6,899 nucleotides of DNA. Origin: RGIG6904 sp024680835. Lineage in GTDB: Bacteria > Bacillota > Clostridia > Lachnospirales > Lachnospiraceae. Where the stretch lies: positions 1-6,899 of the forward strand of contig JAILBP010000063.1 in NCBI GenBank assembly GCA_024680835.1, written 5' to 3'. Shown here one piece after another: positions 1 to 6,239 of the stretch. A program made the position numbers and the translations under genes. The notes beneath the pieces are model-generated. The model worked only from the letters and a program-made list of their open reading frames with translations, did no database searches and was not told where the DNA came from. The stretch's first letter is position 1. Each line of letters starts with the position of its first letter.

Positions 1-1628
1 GGGCCGGCTTCATAGTAATCCGTCGCTGCAACCCTTGTATAAAAATGATATTCCATTCCGGGTGTCAGCCCTGTAAACGTCCTGCTCTCCTGCCATTCAA
101 TATCATCATCTGCAGGGTTATCCATCTGAGTTTTTCCGTATTCCACAACCCTGTTATCCGTAACCGCAGGTGGTGCCATGATAACCGGGGCATCCAGCTT
201 TCTGACAAAAAGATGTTCTTCATCCATGCTGTTGTAATGTTTTAATCCCATGAGAGAGATTTTACCGCCCTCTGCGTTGACAGGATTTCTGTTTAGCGCT
301 GCTATAGTAACCTCATCAAGAGTTATCGTGGTAAATCCAACATCCGCATCCTGAGGCATAACCGGTGCGCTTGTGGTGGTCGTAGTCTTGATCTTATTTA
401 CGGTCACATCCATCACATCACTTTTTTTAGTAGCATTCTGTGTGGAATTTGCGCTTCTTGCCGATGTGACTACACAATAATAATACTTTGTACCAATCTC
501 GGACTCCGGAGTATAAGTGGAACTTGTCGCTCCTGGTATCTCTGTGCCGTTTGCCGTAAGCGAATCCGCTTTGTACCATTGGTAAGTAGTGATCGCACCT
601 GCTACATCTGTTGTGGCATCAATTACAAGGGGTGTTATGGTATCACCGTAGGTGTATGTCTTGCCGCCGCCGGTTGCAGAAGTGATGCTGATGTTAACGG
701 CAGATTCTGCGTTAGCGGTGCCACCTGAGTTACCTCCGCCACCGCCTCCGCCACCTCCTCCGCCACCGCCTCCGGAAGATTCTTCTTTATCAGCGGTGTT
801 TTGCGAAACAGGTTTTGCCTGATCTGTCGAAACGGTATTGGGCGTAACCGGCGTTCCTATTGTGATATAGGTTCCGGTATCTCCCAGCTCTCTGTAACGT
901 TTAAGTATCTTTTCTACATCCAGAACGCCGTCTTGCTTAAGCCTGTTTTGAATATCCAGGTTTCTTCCGATCTCGATAACGGCATAATCGGGTATGTCAT
1001 CCTCAGAAAACTTCTGCTCCAAAACATTCGGAATTTCTATATTATCAAATTTCGCCGGTATGCGTCTGCACAAACCCTTTTCACCTGCGCTTATCGATAC
1101 TGCAGTAGCTTTGCCGGTCTTGCTGTCTATAGATGCCAGCTCAACTTTTCCTTCCAGAATAAATATTTCTGACTCTTCATCCGAGATACGATCAGCTATT
1201 CCAATGGTACCTCTCACTCCAGTCACCATAGTAGATGTCCGGATATTCAAAGACTCCTTTTTGGTAAGCGGAACTGTCACATTAAACATTAAACTTCCTG
1301 AGTTTACCATTACCTCATTCTCAGTTCCGTTCTGTTTTATGGAAACGGAAGAACTCTCATCCACTTTAACCGCCTTTGTACTGTCAAGACTGATATATGC
1401 GTAACTGCTCTTATCAGTGGACATTTTATCTCCGTTATACAGCTTCATCCCGGACTTAAACGTCTTTACCGTATCATTTTGGTTTTTAAGTGTCACCGTA
1501 CCTTCAATCTGCTCAAGCCTCAAGGTAGTGCCTTTAGCAGTCGCCGCAGAAAGGTGTATCGAACCCGTGTTTCCGATCACCATCCCAAAAGCCAGTATCA
1601 ACGCAGTTAATCTCTTGATCTCTTTCAT
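1..1628 (-). CDS. Secreted FecR-domain protein with polyglycine linker, Ig-like and FnIII-like modules (3' end outside window)
   Basis: The frame is open from an ATG at 1628 to the window edge, giving at least 542 residues, so the C-terminus is missing. The start is well supported: AGGAG lies 6 nt upstream and the gene begins 23 nt after the HD-GYP stop. Residues 1-28 look like a signal peptide (Lys/Arg start, hydrophobic core, cleavage near LSA-AT). Residues about 36-165 form a FecR-type beta domain with the characteristic TGVRGT motif at 136-141. A low-complexity stretch ends in EESS and then 14 glycines (286-299). Residues about 310-412 resemble a bacterial Ig-like domain (YQWYK at 349-353, then GTKYYYCVV). 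The last visible part, with GLTPGMEYHFY, resembles fibronectin-III-like modules of clostridial surface proteins. I see no membrane segment after the signal peptide, so this is probably not an anti-sigma FecR regulator but an exported protein. Its anchor, if any, would lie beyond the window. It is the last visible gene of the cyclase operon. Domain calls are good; function is unknown. Confidence 0.8.
   Translation of the reverse strand, partial: MKEIKRLTALILAFGMVIGNTGSIHLSAATAKGTTLRLEQIEGTVTLKNQNDTVKTFKSGMKLYNGDKMSTDKSSYAYISLDSTKAVKVDESSSVSIKQNGTENEVMVNSGSLMFNVTVPLTKKESLNIRTSTMVTGVRGTIGIADRISDEESEIFILEGKVELASIDSKTGKATAVSISAGEKGLCRRIPAKFDNIEIPNVLEQKFSEDDIPDYAVIEIGRNLDIQNRLKQDGVLDVEKILKRYRELGDTGTYITIGTPVTPNTVSTDQAKPVSQNTADKEESSGGGGGGGGGGGGGGNSGGTANAESAVNISITSATGGGKTYTYGDTITPLVIDATTDVAGAITTYQWYKADSLTANGTEIPGATSSTYTPESEIGTKYYYCVVTSARSANSTQNATKKSDVMDVTVNKIKTTTTTSAPVMPQDADVGFTTITLDEVTIAALNRNPVNAEGGKISLMGLKHYNSMDEEHLFVRKLDAPVIMAPPAVTDNRVVEYGKTQMDNPADDDIEWQESRTFTGLTPGMEYHFYTRVAATDYYEAG
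732..773 (-). repeat. Run of 14 glycine codons (linker)
   Basis: Forty-two bases encode 14 consecutive glycines using mixed GGA, GGC and GGT codons, followed by NSGG. It separates the FecR domain from the Ig-like domain and is probably a flexible spacer. The mixed codons make it a near-repeat of GGCGGTGGCGGA units, so its length could vary between strains by slippage or recombination in steps of three bases without breaking the frame. Confidence 0.9.
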
Positions 1629-1634
1629 ATTAAA

Positions 1635-1639
1635 CTCCT
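1635..1639 (-). promoter_or_regulatory. Ribosome binding site of the FecR-domain gene
   Basis: The minus strand reads AGGAG followed by TTTAAT and then ATG, a 6-nt spacing. It falls in the 23-nt gap after the HD-GYP stop codon. There is no room for a separate terminator and promoter there, which supports co-transcription with the upstream gene. Confidence 0.75.
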
Positions 1640-1651
1640 ATTACCGCAATA

Positions 1652-3103
1652 TTATTCCCACGCCTTGCTCTCTTTGAACAATTCCAGCAAATGTGCGTCC
1701 ACCTCACCATGATAAACCATATCATCCAGAATGGCAAATGCCTTTTCTTTCGGCATGGGCGGTTTATACGGTCTGTCCTCCGCAGTCAGCGCATCATACA
1801 CATCTATGATGGTGAGTATCCTGACCTCCTGCGGAATCTCTTCCGCCTCCAATCCCTTGGGATATCCGTGTCCGTTCAAAAGCTCATGATGGGCTGAAGC
1901 CCACTCTACGACCTGCCTGTATGCACCCTCCATGGACATCTGTTCCAACAGTTTTCTGGTCATGACAACATGGCTTTGCATGGTCTTACGCTCTTCATCT
2001 GTCAGGGTTCCTCTCTTAATGCTGAGTGAGGTGATATCCTCATCAGTGAATACCTTCTGTTCCACACCGTCCTCCACGAAAGAGAGATCACCGGCCTTCT
2101 GTATAAAGCTGCTGAACTCCTCCGTCAAAAATCCGGATTTATTGATCTTTTCAACCGTCTCTTTCGTATACAGGATTTCTTCTTTCCTGCGGTTATATTC
2201 CTCCTCATCTATGGTACCCTTTAAGAACGCGATCTCATCCAGATATTTCTTTTTCTCTATTCTGAAGATAAGAGCGTCCTTTTTGGATCCCAGACGGTCT
2301 CCCTTATCCATAACCTCCGCAGGTATCAGGAGCTTACCTATATCGTGCAACCACACGCTCATGAGGAAGAGATGCTTTTTCTCCGGTGAAAAACGCAGGC
2401 TCTCAGGAGTATCATCCTGTCTGTTAAGCCAGTCCACGAATCTTCCGGCATATTTGACCATGTTGCGGGTGTGATTGGCATTATAGGGCGTTCTCTCGTC
2501 GATGGCCACTGACATTGTCTTCACGAAGGAATCCAACATTTCCTCTATTTGCTTGGAATAATTCATATTCACAAGGCAGATAGCTGCCTGGGAACCCATG
2601 GATGTCAGTATCTGTTCGAAATCCTCATGGAAAGGCACCACATTCCCGTCCTCATCCAGCGCATTTATGAGCTGCATGACACCGATGATATTCTCCTTAT
2701 CGTCCTCCATGGGAACCACCATCATGGATTTGGTCCTGTATCCTGTGATGGCATCATATTTTTTAGGGCCGGAAAAATCATATTTTTCACTCTCGTAAAC
2801 ATCCGGAATATTGATGAGCTGTCTGAAGAGCACTGCACAGGCACAGACGCTTTTCTCCGTCAGTTCCACCGGCGGCATAGACACGGGATCATTTCCCACC
2901 CCGCCCTGATGGGTGCCGTTGGAGCGTGTTATCATGATCTTGAACTCAAGCTCTTTTCCGTTGTTTATATATAGGGTTCCGGCATCGCAGGATGTCAGAT
3001 CCATGGCTTCCGTCAGGATCTCATCCAACAGCTTGTCCCTGTTTTTTTCCTTAGAAAAAGCGACACCAATGTTCAGTATCTGTCTGAGCTGTTTAGTTAA
3101 CAA
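1652..3103 (-). CDS. GAF domain plus HD-GYP-type phosphohydrolase
   Basis: A 483-residue soluble protein. Residues about 15-180 form a GAF small-molecule-binding domain (start RQILNIGVAFS, core MMVVPM at 127-132, GVMQLIN at 141-147). Residues about 190-483 form an HD-GYP metal-dependent phosphohydrolase domain. The metal-site residues are in place: H211, H253-D254 with K257, H378, H405-H406, the GHGYP motif at 411-415, and D434 followed by ALTAEDRPYK. HD-GYP enzymes usually hydrolyse cyclic di-GMP. About 95 residues (near 271-363, charged and helical-looking, with YLDEIAFLKGTIDEEEY) are inserted between the HD helix and the RGTLTDEER segment, where typical members have only a few residues. 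I recall other GAF-HD proteins with this insert, so it marks a subfamily and the substrate is less certain. The start is read as TTG at 3103, inside the last 11 bases of the upstream gene. An in-frame TGA lies just upstream and no nearby ATG would keep the GAF domain whole. GGTG 7 nt upstream is a weak ribosome site, so translational coupling is likely. Confidence 0.9.
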   Translation of the reverse strand: MLTKQLRQILNIGVAFSKEKNRDKLLDEILTEAMDLTSCDAGTLYINNGKELEFKIMITRSNGTHQGGVGNDPVSMPPVELTEKSVCACAVLFRQLINIPDVYESEKYDFSGPKKYDAITGYRTKSMMVVPMEDDKENIIGVMQLINALDEDGNVVPFHEDFEQILTSMGSQAAICLVNMNYSKQIEEMLDSFVKTMSVAIDERTPYNANHTRNMVKYAGRFVDWLNRQDDTPESLRFSPEKKHLFLMSVWLHDIGKLLIPAEVMDKGDRLGSKKDALIFRIEKKKYLDEIAFLKGTIDEEEYNRRKEEILYTKETVEKINKSGFLTEEFSSFIQKAGDLSFVEDGVEQKVFTDEDITSLSIKRGTLTDEERKTMQSHVVMTRKLLEQMSMEGAYRQVVEWASAHHELLNGHGYPKGLEAEEIPQEVRILTIIDVYDALTAEDRPYKPPMPKEKAFAILDDMVYHGEVDAHLLELFKESKAWE

Positions 3104-3986
3104 AAGGTATCACCATCCCTTCTCTGGCAAACACAACACCCTGATTTCTGCTCAACTCATTCTCCCAGGACTCCAACAGCGCGTCATCATGAAACGGCGC
3201 ATGGTGGAATATGACTGTACTGTCTGCCTTTACTTTCTTTCCTATCTCTACAGCCTCTCTCATGGAATTGTGACCGAAGCCGTTGTATAAGACCCTGTCG
3301 ATATCCGTGTACTGTCCATCGACCACCAGTATATCGCAGCCTCTGGCAAACTCGATAAAATCGTTGATGTCATCCAGCGCTGCCTCCCAGTCCGTAGCAT
3401 ATATGAGAACATATTTCAGGAAATCCTCAACCTCCTCCGACATATCCTCACGGATCTCACCGTACTGAACGCCCTTCTCAAAAGCTTTGTTCATGATCTC
3501 AACCTTGTAAGCACAGGCTCCGCCGGGGTGGAATATCTTCGTATGATATATGAAAATATCCGGCTCCGGATCACCGTCAAGGCTTACCGAAATCCCATCA
3601 TCAGGCATCACCTCAAAGCTCACATCAGCCTTGAAGGCAGACACGCCCACAGGCCACAGCGGTTCCTTCAGAAGTCCGTCCAGCGCCTCTCTGACATTAC
3701 CTGCATAGGAAGGTGCCATCACCCTGATCTTAAGCCCCTCGGTAAAAAACATCTTCGACATGGTAAAGCCTAAAAGGTGATCGATGTGGCAGTGCGAGAT
3801 CAAAAATATAACCTCCCTGCCCTGCCATGCTGCCTCCTCCATATTCATGATACCGCTGCCGCAGTCAAACACTATGAGTTTATCTCCTGCCGCGATATAA
3901 GAACATGCGGTAGCGCCTCCGTACTTTGCAAATTTTTCTCCGCTGACGGGGATAGATCCCCGCGCTCCCAAAATCTTATATTCCAA
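3093..3986 (-). CDS. Metallo-beta-lactamase-fold hydrolase, possible cyclic-nucleotide phosphodiesterase
   Basis: A 297-residue protein with no signal peptide or membrane segment, so cytoplasmic. The N-terminus (LGARGSIPVSG at 6-16, YGGATACS at 22-29, FDCGSGI at 40-46) is typical of the MBL-fold group that includes phosphoribosyl 1,2-cyclic phosphate phosphodiesterases and related enzymes. The metal site looks complete: HCHIDH at 65-70, H153 in FHPGG, D199 in YATDW, D223 in DGQYTD, H239 in GFGHNS, and HH at 261-262. These enzymes cut phosphodiester bonds using two metal ions. The exact substrate cannot be read from sequence. Its place directly after an adenylate cyclase suggests cAMP or a related cyclic nucleotide, by analogy with MBL-fold class II cAMP phosphodiesterases, but this is inference. 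The start is TTG at 3986, supported by AGGAG 7 nt upstream and by the motif right after it; no in-frame ATG is nearby. The 3' end overlaps the GAF-HD-GYP start by 11 bp. Confidence 0.8.
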   Translation of the reverse strand: MEYKILGARGSIPVSGEKFAKYGGATACSYIAAGDKLIVFDCGSGIMNMEEAAWQGREVIFLISHCHIDHLLGFTMSKMFFTEGLKIRVMAPSYAGNVREALDGLLKEPLWPVGVSAFKADVSFEVMPDDGISVSLDGDPEPDIFIYHTKIFHPGGACAYKVEIMNKAFEKGVQYGEIREDMSEEVEDFLKYVLIYATDWEAALDDINDFIEFARGCDILVVDGQYTDIDRVLYNGFGHNSMREAVEIGKKVKADSTVIFHHAPFHDDALLESWENELSRNQGVVFAREGMVIPFVN

Positions 3987-3989
3987 TGT

Positions 3990-3998
3990 CCTTCTCCT
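3990..3998 (-). promoter_or_regulatory. Ribosome binding site fixing the TTG start of the MBL gene
   Basis: The minus strand reads AGGAGAAGG, with its AGGAG part 7 nt before TTG at 3986. The strong site and the conserved LGARGSIP motif starting at residue 6 decide this TTG as the start. Confidence 0.75.
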
Positions 3999-4028
3999 GT
4001 CTATGGTTTTCGAATCAAGCTATTAATG

Positions 4029-4046
4029 GTTTCCCCTCTGGGAAAC
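4029..4046 (-). other. Perfect 7-bp hairpin between cyclase and MBL genes
   Basis: In the 74-bp gap after the cyclase stop, the minus strand reads GTTTCCC, a 4-nt loop AGAG, then GGGAAAC. The stem is perfect. It is followed by CCATTAAT and not by a T tract, so it does not look like an intrinsic terminator. It ends 42 nt before the TTG start of the next gene. It could be an mRNA processing or stabilising element that sets different expression of cyclase and hydrolase. The structure is seen; its role is inferred. Confidence 0.5.
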
Positions 4047-4060
4047 TAACTGACGGAATA

Positions 4061-5884
4061 TTAACCGATCAATTTAACTGCCTCTATAACTTCAAAACCT
4101 TCTGCCTTACCTTTGAGCTTAATGGAATCGCCCAGAGACTTAAACTCTACTCTGCCCTCTAAGGCGTCCGCCACAACACGGCTCACGTATAGGGTTCCTT
4201 TAGGTGCGTTGGCCTCCAGTCTTGATGCTGTGTTTACAGTATCACCTATAGCCGTGAAATCCATGCGGTTCGGGGCACCTATGTTACCGACGACGGCAGG
4301 GCCGTAATGGACACCGATACCAAAATCAACAGTACGCCCGTATTTTTCCAGAAGCTCTTTTCTGAGATCCGCTGCACCCTCGATCATATCAAAACCTGTC
4401 TTTACAGCCTTGTATATTATATCATCCTGCGGCAGCGGTGCTCCCCAGAACGCCATGGTACAGTCGCCCACAAATTTGTCCAGCGTACCCTTGTTTTTGA
4501 ATATACACTGACTGGTGAGAGTCAGATATCTGTCCAGTATTTCCACAACCTCCTCAGGGCTTAAGACCTCTGACATGGAGGTAAAGCCTCGAATATCAAC
4601 GAACAGAACGGCTATGTCACAGTTTCTGCCCTTCAACTCCGTCATATCCGAGCCTTCTTTTAAAAGTTCATTTACGATCTCCGGCGCCACATACCTCTGG
4701 AATGTTGCCGTAACCTTTCTCTTTTCCAGTGCGGCACGAACATAATTGACCGCCACCGATACAACATACAATATTGTAACATATAATGGCACATAAAACG
4801 GAGATATGACCGTATCTGCCTTGCTGTATATCAACATACACAGCGCCACATATCCTCCCACCGACAGGATCCAGCCTGCTGTGGCAGCTACTATCCTCCT
4901 GTTTTTCAGAAAGATCCACATCAGGAGGGTTATGACAAAGATACATACGGCCTGTGGAAGCCTGTCTGCCTCGCTCTTGGTATCACCATTCAGCAAAGCT
5001 TGTATCATGTTGGCCTGATACTCGATACCATACATCTTGACAGCATGATCTATAGATGTGGTGAAATCGTCCTGCATGCCTGCGGCATAAGGACCAATCA
5101 ATACTATCTTACCTGCATAGGCCGACGGATCTATCTCTCCTGTCAAAAGATCATAAACGCTGTACCCGTCGCTGAAATCTCCGGGTTTTCCCTGGAATGG
5201 AATATAATATGTTCCGTTCTCGTCTGTCTTCGGGGTTGTATTCGCCTCTATCCCTTTTGTCTGGCAGTATAACTCATAAATCTGTCTGTGGAAAGAAGGA
5301 ACCTGTGTTTCCTCATCATATTGGATATACCAGAGACCGTGACGCAAAATACCGTCCGTGTCAAACTTGCTGTTGATATGCCCTATCCATGTATTATAAT
5401 AGAGATCATCATAAGGCAGGTCGAACGCCAGCACTGAGTTTTCATCCATATAAAACTCATCACCGTTATTGACGAATTCATTGCCAAATACCGCAGCACA
5501 GGCAACCACCACCGGGCATCCGCTGCCTGCCATCTCAGCGAGATACGCATCTCCGTCCGGATCCTGCGACTCACCTACATACAGCACGTCTATACCCACC
5601 ACAGCCGGTGCATTTTCCGGATCGGCATTCAGGATATTCAGCACATCTCCCATGGTCTCCCTGCCCCAGTAAGAGAAATTACCCATCATATCCAGCGCAT
5701 ACTGATCTATATTGATGAGTACTATATCCCCTGGCAATGCCTTCGCCTTCTGGTACAACACATCTGACAGCGCGCTGTCCACGCTGTACAGGATATTGCT
5801 CAGGAAAAGTGCCGTGCACAATACCGCTATGATGCTGCCCACTATGATGTTTCTCAATATGCTGCTCTTCTTAAAAAAGTTCAT
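4061..5884 (-). CDS. Membrane adenylate cyclase, class III, with CHASE2 sensor domain
   Basis: From ATG at 5884 the protein has 607 residues; an in-frame GTG at 5896 would add four. I prefer the ATG because GGGGTG lies 9 nt before it and nothing like a ribosome site precedes the GTG. Layout: membrane segment 11-32; extracytoplasmic CHASE2 domain about 33-308 (VLINIDQYAL, VVGIDVLYVGES, GKIVLIGPYAAGMQDDF, then GIEYQANMIQALL); three membrane segments near 309-326, 331-353 and 359-381; a helical linker with FQRYVAPEIV; and the catalytic domain about 420-590. All expected class III residues are visible: metal-binding D430 (FVDIRGFT) and D474 (KFVGDCTMAFWG), purine-selecting K470 and T544 (DFTAIGD), and transition-state N551 and R555 (TVNTASRLE). 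The Lys/Thr pair fits ATP-specific class IIIb enzymes, so the product should be cAMP, made in the cytoplasm as a catalytic dimer. The CHASE2 ligand is unknown. It is the first gene of the operon, directly behind a good promoter. Very sure of family, fairly sure of cAMP over cGMP. Confidence 0.95.
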   Translation of the reverse strand: MNFFKKSSILRNIIVGSIIAVLCTALFLSNILYSVDSALSDVLYQKAKALPGDIVLINIDQYALDMMGNFSYWGRETMGDVLNILNADPENAPAVVGIDVLYVGESQDPDGDAYLAEMAGSGCPVVVACAAVFGNEFVNNGDEFYMDENSVLAFDLPYDDLYYNTWIGHINSKFDTDGILRHGLWYIQYDEETQVPSFHRQIYELYCQTKGIEANTTPKTDENGTYYIPFQGKPGDFSDGYSVYDLLTGEIDPSAYAGKIVLIGPYAAGMQDDFTTSIDHAVKMYGIEYQANMIQALLNGDTKSEADRLPQAVCIFVITLLMWIFLKNRRIVAATAGWILSVGGYVALCMLIYSKADTVISPFYVPLYVTILYVVSVAVNYVRAALEKRKVTATFQRYVAPEIVNELLKEGSDMTELKGRNCDIAVLFVDIRGFTSMSEVLSPEEVVEILDRYLTLTSQCIFKNKGTLDKFVGDCTMAFWGAPLPQDDIIYKAVKTGFDMIEGAADLRKELLEKYGRTVDFGIGVHYGPAVVGNIGAPNRMDFTAIGDTVNTASRLEANAPKGTLYVSRVVADALEGRVEFKSLGDSIKLKGKAEGFEVIEAVKLIG

Positions 5885-5914
5885 TTTCCGATTCACCCCA
5901 ATCGAAATCAGAGA

Positions 5915-5938
5915 CTGTTATATCTCCATTATAAACAG
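5915..5938 (-). promoter_or_regulatory. Imperfect inverted repeat over the -10 box (possible operator)
   Basis: The minus strand carries CTGTTTATA and, 7 nt later, TATAACAG. The arms pair over 8 bp with one unpaired T. The repeat covers the -10 box and the predicted transcription start, where a repressor would act. The sequence is AT-rich, so chance is a real alternative. Confidence 0.25.
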
Positions 5939-5956
5939 CCCCTGAATCTATCTCAG
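5928..5956 (-). promoter_or_regulatory. Sigma-A-like promoter for the cyclase operon
   Basis: On the minus strand a -35 CTGAGA (5956 to 5951, 4 of 6 matches to TTGACA) and a perfect -10 TATAAT (5933 to 5928) are separated by 17 bp. Transcription would start near 5921, giving a leader of about 37 nt before the ATG at 5884. The -35 box overlaps the stop codon that ends the upstream pseudogene remnant. Found by eye; the consensus match and position are good but there is no experimental support. Confidence 0.7.
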
Positions 5957-6202
5957 TTTTCATGTTTCGCAAGCTTCAGATTGTCCAGCACCCCCTCACC
6001 GCCATTAGTACCGTAATACATTGCCAGCATATTGGCGGTTATGGATTTTCCAAACCGACGGGGGTCGAGAAATGCAGACATATTTCTGTTCAGTATTCAC
6101 TATGCTGTTCATATACAGGATAAGTTCTGTCTGATCAACAAAAATCGGTGAGTTGACCGCATCTGAAAACTTTCCTGCTCTTGGATTCAGATATATTCCC
6201 AT
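5953..6202 (-). pseudogene. Broken remnant of an AAA-ATPase-like gene (P-loop frameshift, 3' part lost)
   Basis: ATG at 6202 follows GAAGGTG by 5 nt and opens with YLNPRAGKFSDAVNS, then IFVDQTELI and QKYVCISRP. This is the N-terminus of the AAA-ATPase-like family, which in intact members continues as SRPRRFGKS, the nucleotide-binding loop. Here a run of five C (minus strand, 6064 to 6060) throws the frame off directly after SRP. Removing one C restores RRFGKSITANMLAMYYG, continuing to LKLAKHEN and a TGA at 5955. Only about 82 residues remain of a family usually several hundred long, normally with a C-terminal PD-(D/E)XK nuclease-like part that is absent. The unshifted frame gives a 65-residue ORF whose last 18 residues match nothing expected. 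The gene is dead by both frameshift and truncation. Family identity is from recalled motifs, and I am fairly sure of it. Confidence 0.8.
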
Positions 6203-6207
6203 GCCTG

Positions 6208-6214
6208 CACCTTC
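6208..6214 (-). promoter_or_regulatory. Relict ribosome binding site of the AAA-ATPase-like remnant
   Basis: GAAGGTG lies 5 nt before the ATG at 6202. Together with the conserved YLNP motif right after the start, it shows that the 5' end of the remnant is the original gene start and not an internal fragment. Confidence 0.65.
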
Positions 6215-6239
6215 AAGTATTTAGACCGGCTTCAAAAAA

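Noticed and set aside
1..1628. FecR domain as an anti-sigma regulator of a TonB system
   Set aside because: There is no sigma factor or TonB receptor nearby, and the protein has a signal peptide, polyglycine linker and surface-type modules without a cytoplasmic N-terminal domain.
801..2974. Plus-strand ORFs of 60-180 codons opposite the FecR and HD-GYP genes
   Set aside because: They lie antisense to genes with clear domains, overlap each other, lack ribosome sites and show no recognisable motifs.
4029..4046. Intrinsic terminator after the cyclase gene
   Set aside because: The stem is followed by CCATTAAT with no T tract, and the next gene has its own ribosome site with no visible promoter.
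6005..6202. A 65-residue ORF as a stand-alone small gene
   Set aside because: Its first 47 residues match the N-terminus of a much larger family and its tail is out-of-frame sequence; it is a frameshifted remnant.
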